From Haliea sp. (GTDB taxonomy: Bacteria; Pseudomonadota; Gammaproteobacteria; Pseudomonadales; Halieaceae), in assembly GCA_002692965.1 (NCBI GenBank), contig NZNC01000016.1, positions 62,001 to 126,000 of the forward strand: a stretch of 64,000 nucleotides of DNA. The letters are read 5' to 3'. Below, piece after piece: positions 45,373-56,929 of the stretch (within the stretch, counting starts at the first letter, position 1; each line of letters opens with the position of its first letter). The notes beneath the pieces were generated by a model that made no database searches, was not told where the DNA came from, and saw nothing but the letters and a program-made list of their open reading frames with translations. The position numbers were made by a program, and so were the translations under genes.

Positions 45373-46224
45373 ATGCCGCAACTGAAAAATTCTGTCTGGC
45401 TGATCTCCGGATGCTCTACCGGATTTGGTCGCGAGATCGCCCGCACCGCCCTCGGCGGGGGGGCGAAAGTCGCCGTCACTGCGCGCAAGCCCGAATCGGT
45501 ACAGGATCTCTGTGATGCCTACCCGGGTCAGGCATTGGCGCTGACCCTGGATGTGACTGACCAGGCAGCCGTCGACCGGGCGGTGGCCGAGACACTGGCG
45601 CACTTCGGTCATATCGACGTCCTGGTCAACAATGCCGGCTATGGCTATGTGGCTGCCGTCGAGGAGGGCGAGGAAGCCGCCGTCCGCGCGATGTTCGAGG
45701 CCAACTTCTTCGGTGCCCTGAGGTTGACCCGGGCAGTGCTGCCACACATGCGCGAGCGCGGGATGGGGCATGTCATCAACAATTCATCCCAGGCCGGTAT
45801 CATGGCCAACCCGGGAACCGGTTTCTACAGTGCCTCCAAGCACGCCCTGGAAGGGTTGATGGAGGCCCTGGCCAAGGAGGTGGCACCGCTTGGCGTCAAG
45901 GTGAGCTCGGTGCAGCCGGGGGCTTTCCGCACCGATTGGTCTGGCCGCTCCATGCAGCGCAGCCCCCTGCGTCTGGATGCCTACCAGGAGCAGGTGCACA
46001 GCCGGCTGGACATGATCGCGGAGATGGATGGCAAGCAACCGGGCGACCCGGTGCGTGCCGCCCAGATCATCGTCGATTTGTACAGTATGGACGAGCCACC
46101 GGTGCAGCTTTTGCTGGGCGCCGGGGTGCTGGCCACCTACCGCGACAAGTTGCGGCAGGTGCTGGAGAACCTGGATCGCTGGGAGGCACTGACGGTCTCG
46201 GCGGACTATCCGCGCGACGACTGA
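45373..46224 (+). CDS. SDR family oxidoreductase
   Basis: A 283-residue classical SDR. Cofactor motif SGCSTGFGREIARTAL with VAVTARKPES (Arg favouring NADP), NNAGYGYVAAVEEG, catalytic Ser in NNSSQAGIMANPG and Tyr/Lys in FYSASKHALEG. The form GxSTGFG and the C-terminal region resemble retinol/17-beta-hydroxysteroid dehydrogenase-like SDRs. The ribosome site GGAGG lies inside the end of the preceding gene, so the two are translated together. Confidence 0.9.
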   Translation: MPQLKNSVWLISGCSTGFGREIARTALGGGAKVAVTARKPESVQDLCDAYPGQALALTLDVTDQAAVDRAVAETLAHFGHIDVLVNNAGYGYVAAVEEGEEAAVRAMFEANFFGALRLTRAVLPHMRERGMGHVINNSSQAGIMANPGTGFYSASKHALEGLMEALAKEVAPLGVKVSSVQPGAFRTDWSGRSMQRSPLRLDAYQEQVHSRLDMIAEMDGKQPGDPVRAAQIIVDLYSMDEPPVQLLLGAGVLATYRDKLRQVLENLDRWEALTVSADYPRDD

Positions 46225-46287
46225 ACGAGTGGACAGGGCGGGATTGCCGTACTAGGCTTGAAAACCAGCCGTATGGAGTAGGGTGCC

Positions 46288-46530
46288 ATGACAGAGACGA
46301 CCAAGTTGACGATTCGATTGCCTGCTGAGGATGTCCGCTTCGTCAAATCCTATGCCAAGGATCATGGTACGACGGTCACTGCCTTGTTTGATCGCTACTT
46401 GCGGAACATGCAGAGACACGCCAATTATTCCCCCAGTACCGAGGTCAGGCGCATCACTGGCTTAATTCCCGCCGATATCGATGTCGTGGCGGAATACCAT
46501 GAGTCGCGGCGTGCGAAGCACAGTCGGTGA
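46288..46530 (+). CDS. Antitoxin-like ribbon-helix-helix protein (DUF6364 type)
   Basis: An 80-residue protein with the short strand TKLTIRLPAEDVRFVKSYAK followed by two helices, the fold of CopG/Arc-type antitoxins that bind DNA as dimers. The C-terminal tail (VVAEYHESRRAKHSR) would wrap the toxin. Its stop overlaps the GTG start of the PIN-domain toxin by 4 bases, the standard arrangement for a VapBC-like pair. It most likely represses its own operon. Confidence 0.8.
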   Translation: MTETTKLTIRLPAEDVRFVKSYAKDHGTTVTALFDRYLRNMQRHANYSPSTEVRRITGLIPADIDVVAEYHESRRAKHSR

Positions 46531-46937
46531 TTTTGCTGGACCTCAATATTCTGTTGGATGTCCTCCAGGCCCGTCAGCCTTTTTATCCGGCCTCCGCGGC
46601 GGTGGTGGACAAGGCCATTTCCGGGGATGTAGCCGCCTGTGTGCCGGCCCACGCCTTGACCACCATTCATTACCTGGTGGCGCGATACAACACACCAGCA
46701 GCTGCAGACAGCGCGATAGACTGGCTGCTTGAGCACTTTTCGATAGCCGGTATAGCCGGTGATGAACTTTTGCGGGCCAGGGCGCTGGGTTGGGGGGATT
46801 TTGAGGATGCGGTGGTTGCGGCAGCTGCAGAGTCCAGTTTGTGTGAATTCATCATTACACGAAACATCAGTGACTTTGCGCGGTCGCCCGTACCGGCGCT
46901 CACGCCGAATGAGTACCTGGCGTCTCTGGAGCCGTGA
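46527..46937 (+). CDS. PIN-domain toxin (VapC-like ribonuclease)
   Basis: A 136-residue PIN-domain protein. The acidic Mg2+-binding residues are seen in ILLDLNILLDVLQ, GDELLRARALGW with DFEDAVVAAAA, and IITRNISDF. Such toxins cut RNA when freed from the antitoxin. The start is GTG, overlapping the antitoxin stop. The pair lies between an SDR gene and a DUF3187 gene without flanking repeats or transposase, so how it arrived is not visible. Confidence 0.87.
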   Translation: MILLDLNILLDVLQARQPFYPASAAVVDKAISGDVAACVPAHALTTIHYLVARYNTPAAADSAIDWLLEHFSIAGIAGDELLRARALGWGDFEDAVVAAAAESSLCEFIITRNISDFARSPVPALTPNEYLASLEP

Positions 46938-46947
46938 GAGTCGCGGT

Positions 46948-47922
46948 GTGACTTACAGGAAAGCTTTTTGCCTGTTTGCTGCGACCTGTCTGGTCTCTCC
47001 TCAGGCGTTGTCGGAACCGCTCCAGGTGAAGAACCTCAGCCCCATCGCCGGCCTGCTCGGGCTGCCAAGCCAGCGGGGACGGGCCTCTTCGGAAGCGGGT
47101 GTCTGGCAGATTGACACCCACGCCAGTTGGGCCAGCCATTTCGTCCTTGACGACAGTCGACGCGAGGCCCTGCTGCTGGACGGTGAAACCCGCCGCCTGG
47201 CCCTGGACCTGCGTTATGCCCCCGCACCTGGCTGGGAGCTGCAGCTTGAGCTCCCATGGCTGCAACATACAGGCGGCAGCCTAGACAGCCTGATTGATGG
47301 TTGGCACGACCTGTGGGGCATGCCCGATGGCGGGCGCAGCGGTGCCCCCGCCGATCGCCTGGCCTATCGCTATGCCGGCCCCGAAGGCACGTTTAATCTC
47401 GCGGATAGCGCCAGCGGGCCGGGGGATATCAGCCTGTCCCTCTCGCGCAGGCTGTGGTCGGGCAGGGAAGGGCAGCTCGACGCCGCGCTTGGGGTCAAGC
47501 TCCCCACCGGGGAAGAGCAGGATTTCCTGGGCAGCGGCAGCGAGGATGGCTTTGTCGCTCTGCGCGGCTTCTGGGCGCCGGGGGAGGGCGACTGGCGCTG
47601 GTCGGCGCAGTTGGGTTATCTGCTCGCCGGCGAAATCGCAGTCATGGAAAGTGGCGGTGAGCGAGACCTCTGGTTCGCCGGGGCGAGCCTGGAGTGGCAG
47701 GCCTGGCAGACGGTATCCCTGCTACTGCAGGTCGACAGTCACGCGGCACCGCTGAAAAACAGCGAGTTGACGGCCCTGGGTGACACCGCGGTTCTGCTTA
47801 GCGCCGGCGCCCGCTGGCGCATCAACCCACACTGGGCTCTGGAACTCAGTGTGGTCGAGGATGTGCAGGTGGAGAGTGGCCCGGACGTGGTGTTCCAGGC
47901 CGGACTGCGGTATCGACCCTGA
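46948..47922 (+). CDS. DUF3187 family outer-membrane-like protein
   Basis: A 324-residue protein beginning with a probable signal peptide (FCLFAATCLVSPQALS, cut before EPLQVKN). The mature part is beta-strand-rich with PLQVKNLSPIAGLLGLPSQR, GKLPTGEEQDF-like and DLGD-type turns found in DUF3187, and a final strand VVFQAGLRYRP suggesting a beta-barrel in the outer membrane. The start is uncertain: the frame is open to 46759 inside the toxin gene, and the GTG at 46948 is chosen because it gives the signal peptide. It is convergent with argH. Function unknown. Confidence 0.75.
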   Translation: MTYRKAFCLFAATCLVSPQALSEPLQVKNLSPIAGLLGLPSQRGRASSEAGVWQIDTHASWASHFVLDDSRREALLLDGETRRLALDLRYAPAPGWELQLELPWLQHTGGSLDSLIDGWHDLWGMPDGGRSGAPADRLAYRYAGPEGTFNLADSASGPGDISLSLSRRLWSGREGQLDAALGVKLPTGEEQDFLGSGSEDGFVALRGFWAPGEGDWRWSAQLGYLLAGEIAVMESGGERDLWFAGASLEWQAWQTVSLLLQVDSHAAPLKNSELTALGDTAVLLSAGARWRINPHWALELSVVEDVQVESGPDVVFQAGLRYRP

Positions 47923-47955
47923 GCGCCAGGCAAACAGGGCGGGCGATGGCCGGCC

Positions 47956-49374
47956 TCAGGGCTGTGCGGAATCCCGCAACTGCAAATGCGACAGCGCCGC
48001 CTCGGCTTCCGTTCGCACCTGCTCCGGCGCCGTACCACCTAGGTGATTGCGCGCCGCGACCGAGCCTTCCAGGGTCAGCATCTCGAATACATCGTCGCTG
48101 ATCTCCGGGTGGAAGCGCTGCAGGGTTTCCAGTGACATCTCCGAGAGGTCGAGACCGCTCTCCACGCCGTGTGCCACGGCCTTGCCGACCACTTCGTGGG
48201 CATCGCGGAAGGGCAGGCCCTTGCGCACCACCAGGTAATCCGCCAGGTCAGTGGCGGTGGCGAAGCCGCGGCGGGCCGCCTCGCGCATCTCGGCTTTGCG
48301 CGGGCGGATGGCCGGCACCATGTCGGCGAAGGCGCGCAGGCAGTCCAGCACGGTATCCGCGGCGTCGAAGAGAGGTTCCTTGTCTTCCTGGTTGTCCTTG
48401 TTGTAGGCCAGCGGCTGGCTCTTCATCAGTGTCAGCAGGCTGACCAGGTGGCCGTTGACCCGGCCGGTCTTGCCGCGCACCAGCTCCGGGACGTCGGGGT
48501 TTTTCTTCTGCGGCATGATCGATGAGCCGGTGCAGAAGCGATCGGGCAGCTCCACGAACTGGAACTGGGCGGAGGTCCACAGCACCAGCTCCTCGGACAT
48601 CCGCGACAGGTGGGTCATCAACAGGGCGGCGAAGCTGCAGAATTCGATGGCGAAATCCCGGTCGGAAACTGAGTCCAGGGAGTTGGCGGTGGGGCGGGTG
48701 AAGGCCAGGGCGGCCGCGGTCATCGCGCGGTCGATCGGGTAGGTGGTGCCGGCCAGTGCCGCGGAGCCCAGGGGGCACTGGTTCATGCGTGCCCGGCAAT
48801 CCATCAGGCGGCCGTAGTCCCGCTCCAGCATTTCGTTCCAGGCCAGCAGGTGGTGACCAAAAGTGACTGGCTGGGCAGACTGCAGGTGGGTGAAGCCGGG
48901 CATGATGGTGTCGCTGTTTTCCGTCGCCAAACCAATCATGCCGCGCTGCAGTCGCGTCAGTTCGCTGGCGATGCGGTCGATTGCCCCGCGCAGCCACAGG
49001 CGGATGTCGGTGGCCACCTGGTCATTGCGCGAGCGGCCCGTGTGCAGCTTCTTGCCCGTGCTGCCGATCAGCTGGGTAAGCCGGGACTCGATATTCATGT
49101 GCACGTCTTCGAGCTCCACCGACCAGGGAAACTCGCCGGCGGCAATTTCCGCGCGAACCTGTTCCAGGCCCCGATGGATCTCAGCGCATTCTTCCTCGCT
49201 GAGCACGCCCACGGCGCAGAGCATGTCGGCGTGGGCCAGGGAGCCGCGGATGTCCTCTTCGGCCATGCGCTGGTCAAAGGTCACCGATGCGGTGAAGCGC
49301 TGCACGAAGGCGTCGGTGGCTTCGCTGAAGCGGCCGCCCCAGAGTTTGCTGGTGTCCTGATCTGATGTGCTCAT
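47956..49374 (-). CDS. argH: Argininosuccinate lyase
   Basis: A 472-residue fumarase/aspartase-superfamily enzyme releasing fumarate and arginine in the last step of arginine synthesis. It opens with [18 protein letters not shown], contains [17 protein letters not shown] and the superfamily signature [12 protein letters not shown], and has the usual length. The ATG at 49374 is the family start; the longer frame to 49713 is not needed. It is divergent from hemC across 220 bases, as in Pseudomonas where argH and hemC are also neighbours. Confidence 0.96.
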   Translation of the reverse strand: MSTSDQDTSKLWGGRFSEATDAFVQRFTASVTFDQRMAEEDIRGSLAHADMLCAVGVLSEEECAEIHRGLEQVRAEIAAGEFPWSVELEDVHMNIESRLTQLIGSTGKKLHTGRSRNDQVATDIRLWLRGAIDRIASELTRLQRGMIGLATENSDTIMPGFTHLQSAQPVTFGHHLLAWNEMLERDYGRLMDCRARMNQCPLGSAALAGTTYPIDRAMTAAALAFTRPTANSLDSVSDRDFAIEFCSFAALLMTHLSRMSEELVLWTSAQFQFVELPDRFCTGSSIMPQKKNPDVPELVRGKTGRVNGHLVSLLTLMKSQPLAYNKDNQEDKEPLFDAADTVLDCLRAFADMVPAIRPRKAEMREAARRGFATATDLADYLVVRKGLPFRDAHEVVGKAVAHGVESGLDLSEMSLETLQRFHPEISDDVFEMLTLEGSVAARNHLGGTAPEQVRTEAEAALSHLQLRDSAQP

Positions 49375-49594
49375 GCTGTCCTGTCTGTGCGCTTGTCCGT
49401 CCCGGTGGGGCGGGGGTTGGTTGTCGTGTCCGGGGCTTTGATGCCGCGGACTCAGGCTGATGAGTATACCACCCTGCCTGCCCGGCTTCTGCCTGGCGGG
49501 CGTCCCTGTGAGTGGCCGCCAGGGGCCTGAAGCAGCGGTTCGCGGGTGCTCCCTGCGGCTGGTATCATCGCCTTTACTCAACAAGGAATCGCCG

Positions 49595-50527
49595 ATGTCC
49601 CGCACCATTACCATTGCTACCCGAGAAAGTCTGCTCGCCCTCTGGCAGGCCGAGTATGTCCGCAGTGAGCTGCAGCGCGTCCACCCCGGCCTTGAGGTGC
49701 GTCTGCTGGGCATGACCTCCCGCGGCGATCAGTTGCTCGACGTGCCGCTGGCGAAAGTCGGTGGCAAGGGTCTGTTCGTAAAGGAGCTGGAAACGGCCCT
49801 GCTGGATGGCAGTGCGGATATTGCCGTGCACTCGATGAAGGACGTGCCCATGACCTTCCCGGAGGGGCTTCGCCTGGGGGTGATCTGTGAGCGGGAGGAC
49901 CCCCGTGATGCCTTCGTCAGCAACCACTATGAAAGCCTCGATGACCTGCCTGCCGGCAGTGTGGTGGGAACGTCCAGCCTGCGGCGGGAATGCCAGGTGC
50001 GCGAGGCTCGGCCGGATCTCACGGTACGGTTTTTGCGCGGCAATGTGCAAACCCGGCTGCGCAAGCTCGACGAGGGCGAATATGACGCGATCATCCTGGC
50101 CACGGCGGGCTTGTTGCGACTGGAGCTGGACGCGCGCATTCGCCAGCGGATTCCCGATACGCAATCACTTCCCGCCGGCGGCCAGGGTGCCGTAGGCATC
50201 GAGCTGCGCAGCGACGACCGCGAGCTGCTGGAGTTGCTGGCGCCCTTGCATCACGAGCCCAGCGCGCAGTGTGTCACCGCCGAGCGCGCTCTCAATCGGC
50301 GCCTGGAAGGTGGCTGCCAGGTGCCGATCGCCTGTTATGCGCAGCATGTGGATGACGGGCGTCAGCTCTGGTTGCGCGGGCTGGTCGGCGAGCCGGATGG
50401 CAGCCGCGTGCTGCGCGTTGAAGGGCGTGCGCCAGTTGCCGAGGCGGAGGCCCTGGGTGTCCGCCTGGCCGAGGAGCTGCTGGCCCAGGGCGCGGGCGAG
50501 ATACTCGCGGCGGTCTATGGCCGCTAA
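49595..50527 (+). CDS. hemC: Hydroxymethylbilane synthase (porphobilinogen deaminase)
   Basis: A 310-residue enzyme joining four porphobilinogens into hydroxymethylbilane for heme. [19 protein letters not shown] opens the protein; [11 protein letters not shown] and [12 protein letters not shown] are conserved active-site Arg motifs, and C241 in [13 protein letters not shown] is the dipyrromethane-cofactor attachment site. AAGGAA before ATG 49595 is a good ribosome site. Its end overlaps hemD by 11 bases. Confidence 0.96.
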   Translation: MSRTITIATRESLLALWQAEYVRSELQRVHPGLEVRLLGMTSRGDQLLDVPLAKVGGKGLFVKELETALLDGSADIAVHSMKDVPMTFPEGLRLGVICEREDPRDAFVSNHYESLDDLPAGSVVGTSSLRRECQVREARPDLTVRFLRGNVQTRLRKLDEGEYDAIILATAGLLRLELDARIRQRIPDTQSLPAGGQGAVGIELRSDDRELLELLAPLHHEPSAQCVTAERALNRRLEGGCQVPIACYAQHVDDGRQLWLRGLVGEPDGSRVLRVEGRAPVAEAEALGVRLAEELLAQGAGEILAAVYGR

Positions 50528-51296
50528 GCCGGGGGTGCTGGTCACCCGGCCCGAGGGCCAGGGTGGCCCGCTGTGCGAACGCCTGCGGAGCGATGGCTGG
50601 CCGGTCTCGCAGCTACCGCTACTGACACTGGAGCCGGTGGAGCCACTGCCGGCCTCTCAGCGGCAGTTGGTACTGGACCTCGATCTCTATCAGCACGTCA
50701 TTTTCATCAGTGCCAACGCGGTGCGTTTCGGCATGGCGGTGATCGACAACTACTGGCCACAGCTGCCCCTCGGCTTGCACTGGTACGCCGTGGGTGACAG
50801 CACGGCGCGGGCGCTGCGCACCCATGGGGTGGAGGCCGAAACCCCCGGACGTGACATGACCAGCGAGGGCTTGTTGCGCCTGCCGGGGCTGGCTGACCTG
50901 CGCGAACAGCGCGTACTGCTGGTGAAGGGCGAGGGCGGCCGCAACACCCTGGCGGAGACGCTGACGCATCGCGGTGCCCGCGTGGATGCCCTGCGCTGCT
51001 ATCGCCGCTGTCCCCCCGACTGGCCCGCCAGCGCCCTGCAGGAGACACTTGACGCCGGGGGCATAGAAGTCCTGTTGATCAGCAGCGGCGAGGGTCTGGC
51101 CAACCTGCTGGCATTGCCCGGGGTGGCGGAAAGCTCTAAGTTAGAGAGCATGACCCTGGTTCTGCCTTCCGAGCGGGTGGCGGAAGCCGCTGCCGCTGCG
51201 GGTTTACGGCACTGCGTAGTGGCCGACAATGCCTCCGACGGGGCCATGTTCGCGGCCCTGAGCGACTGGTATGCACGAAGCGGAGAGAAACGGTGA
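50517..51296 (+). CDS. hemD: Uroporphyrinogen-III synthase
   Basis: A 259-residue enzyme that closes hydroxymethylbilane with inversion of ring D. Sequence conservation in this family is low; supporting motifs are [41 protein letters not shown] and [16 protein letters not shown]. It overlaps hemC by 11 bases and hemX by 4, in the classic hemC-hemD-hemX-hemY order, which settles the identity. Confidence 0.93.
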   Translation: MAAKPGVLVTRPEGQGGPLCERLRSDGWPVSQLPLLTLEPVEPLPASQRQLVLDLDLYQHVIFISANAVRFGMAVIDNYWPQLPLGLHWYAVGDSTARALRTHGVEAETPGRDMTSEGLLRLPGLADLREQRVLLVKGEGGRNTLAETLTHRGARVDALRCYRRCPPDWPASALQETLDAGGIEVLLISSGEGLANLLALPGVAESSKLESMTLVLPSERVAEAAAAAGLRHCVVADNASDGAMFAALSDWYARSGEKR

Positions 51297-52579
51297 GCGA
51301 AGATCAGCACAAGAATACGGCCGGCGCGGAAGAACCCTCCCGGAAAGCACCGGATCACAGTGAAGCCGAAGCGGGCGATCACCCGGGTGACGTGCTGGGC
51401 GGGGTGCCCTCGGACAAGACCTCGCGCACCGGGGCCGAGAGCGGCGATGATGGCAAGGCCTCCGGTGCCGAGATGGCCGCTCAGCCGGCCCGTCGTGGCG
51501 GTGGCCCTGCCTGGCTGGCCCTGCTGCTCGCCCTGGCCGCCGCCGGCGGTGCCGGCTGGCTCTATTGGCAGGGCGAGCAGTCGCTGCACTCGGTCCAGCA
51601 GCGCCTGCAGTCGCTTGAGGAACAGCCGGTTTCGGCATCACAGCAGGCACCGCAAACGGCCCCCCAGCCACAGGGGATGTCGCCCGAAACCCGGCAGTCG
51701 CTGGACCAGCTGGAGCAGTCCCTGGAGCAGGAACTGAACCGCGTGGAGCAGCGTGTCCAGCAGCTCGGTGAGGTGCAGCCGATCCAGCAACGGCAGGCGG
51801 AGCAGCTGCGCTCCCTGGAGCAGCAGTTGAGCGAGCAGCGTCGCGCCCTGGGTGCCATGACCGGCAGTGACCGCGATGCCTGGTTGCTGGCGGAGGTTGA
51901 GTACCTGCTGCGCCTGGCCAATCAGCGCCTGCTGATGACCGGTGACGTGGCATCGGCGCGCGGTCTGCTCGCCAGTGCCGACGGTATCCTGAGACAACTG
52001 GATGACGCCGGCCTGCACGCCGTGCGCCGGGCCGTGGCCTCCGATCGTGCTGCCCTGCGCGCGGTCCCCAGTGTGGATGTCGAGGGCATCTACCTGCGCC
52101 TGGCGGCACTGGTGGATCAGATCGCCGGCCTGGAAGTCTTTGAGCTTCCCCAGCGCGAGGAAACTCCGACGCAGGAAGGCGGCGATGGCTGGAAGGCGCG
52201 CTTGCAGCAGGGCTACCAGCAGGCTTTGGCCAAACTGTCCGATTACATTGCGATTCGGCGTCGCGAAGCGCCGGTCGAGGCGCTGGTTGATCCGCAGCTG
52301 GAGGACCTGATGCGTCAGAATACCGCCATGCTGCTGCAGCAGGCGCAGATTGCGCTGATGTCCGGCAACCAGCGGCTGTACGACGAGAGCCTGCAGCGCA
52401 CCCGCCGCTGGATCAGTGAGTTCTTCCTGCTCGATGAGCGCGTCGCCGAATCGGTGTTGCGGGAACTCGATGCACTGGCGGACGAGGTGGTCGCGGTCTC
52501 CCTGCCGGATCTGAGAGACTCGCTGCAGGCCCTCGATGCCGCGCAGGATCAGCGTCTGCTGCGCCAGGAAGAGGAGTAA
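51293..52579 (+). CDS. hemX: HemX-like membrane protein (uroporphyrinogen-III C-methyltransferase-like annotation)
   Basis: A 428-residue protein with a charged N-terminal cytoplasmic tail (about 1-60), one transmembrane helix near 66-86 (PAWLALLLALAAAGGAGW) and a long periplasmic coiled coil rich in Gln/Glu/Leu (SVQQRLQSLEEQ, SLDQLEQSLEQELNRVEQ). The conserved HemX core RDAWLLAEVEYLLRLANQRL follows. Despite the common database name, no methyltransferase motif is present. It starts at GTG overlapping hemD and is followed 5 bases later by hemY. Confidence 0.9.
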   Translation: MSEDQHKNTAGAEEPSRKAPDHSEAEAGDHPGDVLGGVPSDKTSRTGAESGDDGKASGAEMAAQPARRGGGPAWLALLLALAAAGGAGWLYWQGEQSLHSVQQRLQSLEEQPVSASQQAPQTAPQPQGMSPETRQSLDQLEQSLEQELNRVEQRVQQLGEVQPIQQRQAEQLRSLEQQLSEQRRALGAMTGSDRDAWLLAEVEYLLRLANQRLLMTGDVASARGLLASADGILRQLDDAGLHAVRRAVASDRAALRAVPSVDVEGIYLRLAALVDQIAGLEVFELPQREETPTQEGGDGWKARLQQGYQQALAKLSDYIAIRRREAPVEALVDPQLEDLMRQNTAMLLQQAQIALMSGNQRLYDESLQRTRRWISEFFLLDERVAESVLRELDALADEVVAVSLPDLRDSLQALDAAQDQRLLRQEEE

Positions 52580-52584
52580 GGCCC

Positions 52585-53838
52585 ATGCGTCGACTGTTGC
52601 TGTTGGCTTTGCTCGGCTTGCTGGCCGGCGTTGGTCTGATCGCCCTGATCGAGACCGATCCGGGCTATGTCCTGCTGGCCTGGGGGCACTACACCGTGGA
52701 AACCAGCATCTGGGTCGGCCTGGCCCTGCTCTTGCTGCTGGTTCTTCTCCTGTACGCCGCGGTGGGTCTGCTGCGGCGCCTGTGGCGCGGCCAGCGCCAG
52801 CTGCGCGGCTGGCTGGGGGGGCGCCGGGCCCGCCGTGCCTCGCGGATTACCAGTCGCGGTCTGATCGATTTTATCGAGGGCAACTGGTCCACGGCGCGGC
52901 GCCGTCTGCTGCGGGCTGCCCCCCACAGCGATGCCCCGCTTCTCAACTACCTGATCGCCGCCCGGGCCAGTCATGCTCTCGGCGACAACGAAAAAATGCG
53001 CGAATACCTCGGTGCCGCCGAGCAGGCAGATGCCGAAGCTGGGATCGCCGTGGAGCTGACCCAGGCCGAGCTCAAGCTGCAGTCTGGCCAGTACGAGCAG
53101 GCGGTGGCCACCCTGGAGCGGGCGCGTCGCAACGCGGGGCGTCATCCGCATGTGCTGAAGCTGCTGCACCGGGCCTATCTCGGCCTGCAGGATTGGGAAC
53201 AACTCGAGGCGTTGCTACCCGACCTGCGCAAGCACCATGTGCTGCCTGCGGAGGAGTTGCAGGCGCTGCAGCAGCGAATTCTCGAGGAGCGCCTGCAGGC
53301 CTGCCTGGCGCGCGGCGAGCAGGCGGGCGAGGCATTGCAGCAGTACTGGCAACGCGTGCCCAAGGCCCAGCGCGAGGATCGCGAATTGTTGCTCGCCTAT
53401 CTGGCCGCGCTGGTACGTGCCGGTGCGCACGAGGTGGCGGGCAAGCTGATCGAGCGGCGTCTCAAGTCGTCCTGGGACAGTGATCTGGCGCGTCTCTATG
53501 GCTATGTGGAGATGCCCGATGCTACCCGGCAACTGGCGCGTGCGGAGGGCTGGCTGGAGGGGCATCGCCAGGATCCGCAGCTGCTCCTCAGCCTCGGTCG
53601 GTTAGCTTGCCGGGAACAGCTCTGGGAGCAGGCCCGCGACTATTTCGAGGCCGCCTACACCCTGAAACCCAGCCCCGAACTGTGTGCGGAGCTTGGCCGT
53701 CTGTTGCACGCCCAGGGGGCCGAACGCGAGAGTGCGGCCTTCTTCCGCGAGGGACTGCTGCTGCGGGAAAAGAGCCTGCCACACCTGCCGCTACCCGACC
53801 TCAAGGCAGCACCCCGGCTGGTGGATCAGCGGCTCTGA
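52585..53838 (+). CDS. hemY: HemY-like inner-membrane TPR protein
   Basis: A 417-residue protein with two N-terminal transmembrane helices (LLLLALLGLLAGVGLIALI; WVGLALLLLLVLLLYAAVGL) and a cytoplasmic/periplasmic tetratricopeptide array from about 90 onward. The HemY signature is ARRASRITSRGLIDFIEGNW, followed by helix pairs such as LKLQSGQYEQAVATLERARR. It is the last gene of the hem operon and ends just before ubiD on the other strand. It is not the protoporphyrinogen oxidase also called HemY in Bacillus. Confidence 0.9.
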   Translation: MRRLLLLALLGLLAGVGLIALIETDPGYVLLAWGHYTVETSIWVGLALLLLLVLLLYAAVGLLRRLWRGQRQLRGWLGGRRARRASRITSRGLIDFIEGNWSTARRRLLRAAPHSDAPLLNYLIAARASHALGDNEKMREYLGAAEQADAEAGIAVELTQAELKLQSGQYEQAVATLERARRNAGRHPHVLKLLHRAYLGLQDWEQLEALLPDLRKHHVLPAEELQALQQRILEERLQACLARGEQAGEALQQYWQRVPKAQREDRELLLAYLAALVRAGAHEVAGKLIERRLKSSWDSDLARLYGYVEMPDATRQLARAEGWLEGHRQDPQLLLSLGRLACREQLWEQARDYFEAAYTLKPSPELCAELGRLLHAQGAERESAAFFREGLLLREKSLPHLPLPDLKAAPRLVDQRL

Positions 53839-53840
53839 GC

Positions 53841-55322
53841 TCAGTCGATGCCCAGCTGGTCCCAGAGGGCATCGACCCGCTGCTTAACCGCCTCGCTCAT
53901 GCGGATGGGCTCGCCCCACTCGCGGCTGGTTTCCCCCGGCCACTTGTTGGTGGCATCGAAGCCGACCTTGGAGCCCAGGCCCGCCACGGGTGAGGCGAAG
54001 TCCAGGTAGTCGATCGGCGTATTGTCCACGAAAACCATGTCCCGCTGGGGGTCCATCCGCGTGCTCATGGCCCAGATCACGTCCCGCCAGTCCCGCGCGT
54101 TGACGTCGTCGTCGGTGACAATCACGAACTTGGTGTACATGAACTGGCGCAGGAAGGACCACACGCCGAGCATCACGCGCTTTGCGTGTCCGGGGTATTC
54201 CTTGCGCAGGGTGACCACCGCGACGCGGTAGGAGCAGCCCTCCGGGGGCAGGTAGAAGTCGACGATTTCCGGAAACTGCTTCTGCAGGATCGGCACGAAG
54301 ACCTCGTTCAGGGCCAGGCCCAGGATGGCCGGTTCGTCCGGCGGGCGGCCGGTGTAGGTGCTGTGGTAGATCGGGTTTTCCCGGTGGGTGATCGCCTCCA
54401 CGGTAAACACCGGGAAGCGCTCCACTTCGTTGTAGTAGCCGGTGTGATCGCCGAAGGGGCCCTCGTCGGCCATTTCCCCGGGCTCCAGGTAACCTTCGAG
54501 AATGTACTCGGCGTGGGCCGGTACCTGCAGGCCGTGCTCCCGGCAAAGCGGGGTGTAGCACTCGGCCAGCTCGGTCCTGCCACCGCGCAGCAGGCCGGCG
54601 AAGGCGTACTCCGAGAGGGTGTCCGGGACCGGTGTCACGGCGCCCAGGGTAGTGGCGGGGTCCGCCCCCAGGGCAACCGCCACCGGGTAGCGCTTGCCGG
54701 GATGCTTGAGCTGCCAGTCGCGAAAATCCAGCGCGCCGCCGCGGTGGGACAGCCAGCGCATGATCAGCTTGTTGCGGCCGATCAGTTGCATGCGGTAAAT
54801 GCCCAGGTTCTGCCGGGTCTTCTCAGGACCGCGGGTGATGACCAGGGGCCAGGTGACCAGGGGGGCGGCATCGCCGGGCCAGCAGGTCTGGATCGGCAGC
54901 TGGTGCAGGTCCACCGCGTCGCCACTCTTCGCGTGATACTGGCAGGGCGGATTGCGAATCACCTTCGGCGCCATGTTCATCACCTGCTTGAGCAGGGGGG
55001 CCTTGTCCCAGGCGTCCCGCAGGCCCTTGGGCGGATCCGGCTGGCGCAGGTAGGCGAGGATCTCGCCGATCTCGCGCAGGGCTTCGATGCGCTCGGCCCC
55101 CATGGCCAGGGCCACCCGCTCCTGGGTACCAAAGAGGTTGGCCAGTACTGGCGTATCGTAGCCGGTCGGGTTTTCGAACAGCAGGGCGGGGCCGCCAGCG
55201 CGCAATGTGCGATCGGCGATCTCGGTCATTTCCAGGTTGGGGTTGATGGGCTCGCGGATACGTACCAGGTCGCCGCGCTGCTCGAGGTCGGCGATAAAGG
55301 CGCGCAGGTCGGTGTAGCTCAC
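53841..55322 (-). CDS. ubiD: 4-hydroxy-3-polyprenylbenzoate decarboxylase
   Basis: A 493-residue prenylated-FMN decarboxylase of ubiquinone synthesis. Supporting segments are [40 protein letters not shown] and [20 protein letters not shown] followed by DHTGYY, the last holding a catalytic-site Glu. The start is set at GTG 55322 because the upstream part of the open frame overlaps rho; this needs care since no ATG is near. The prFMN-making partner UbiX is not in the window. It follows rho in the same direction, as in Pseudomonas. Confidence 0.94.
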   Translation of the reverse strand: MSYTDLRAFIADLEQRGDLVRIREPINPNLEMTEIADRTLRAGGPALLFENPTGYDTPVLANLFGTQERVALAMGAERIEALREIGEILAYLRQPDPPKGLRDAWDKAPLLKQVMNMAPKVIRNPPCQYHAKSGDAVDLHQLPIQTCWPGDAAPLVTWPLVITRGPEKTRQNLGIYRMQLIGRNKLIMRWLSHRGGALDFRDWQLKHPGKRYPVAVALGADPATTLGAVTPVPDTLSEYAFAGLLRGGRTELAECYTPLCREHGLQVPAHAEYILEGYLEPGEMADEGPFGDHTGYYNEVERFPVFTVEAITHRENPIYHSTYTGRPPDEPAILGLALNEVFVPILQKQFPEIVDFYLPPEGCSYRVAVVTLRKEYPGHAKRVMLGVWSFLRQFMYTKFVIVTDDDVNARDWRDVIWAMSTRMDPQRDMVFVDNTPIDYLDFASPVAGLGSKVGFDATNKWPGETSREWGEPIRMSEAVKQRVDALWDQLGID

Positions 55323-55369
55323 GATGGCGGTGCCTGTCTTGCGGTGGGAAGGGCGACAGTACACGGGGC

Positions 55370-55401
55370 GGCAGGCGCGCGCAATCGACAGCGCGCCTGC
55401 C
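55370..55401 (-). terminator. 11-bp GC-rich hairpin after rho
   Basis: Perfect arms GGCAGGCGCGC (55370-55380) and GCGCGCCTGCC (55391-55401) with a 10-base loop, 10 bases after the rho stop. No T-run follows on the minus strand, so it is a weak terminator at best, or an mRNA-stabilising hairpin between rho and ubiD. Confidence 0.4.
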
Positions 55402-55411
55402 GAGGGAGGTT

Positions 55412-56680
<1,269 letters not shown>

Positions 56681-56929
56681 AGGGTGTGAGTGGGTCTGTT
56701 TTCAGGGAAGAGGGAATTCCACGGTGCACACAGGCGAAACAGGGCCGGGCAGGACCCGCGTCGGGCAGTTGAATGCAGCGTTGGATAGTTGAGTGGCAGA
56801 GTTATTATCGACACCCGGAGATGGGTGGCAGTAGGAAATTTAGCACGCCTCCAGTGGGGCGTCTACACATTCTTGACGTCGCTGGCAGGAAGTGCGGGCC
56901 CGGTCGCCGTGGACCGGGCAGGGCGGATC

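Noticed and set aside
51293-52579. Uroporphyrinogen-III methyltransferase activity
   Set aside because: HemX is often labelled so, but the sequence is a membrane-anchored coiled-coil protein without an S-adenosylmethionine-binding fold.
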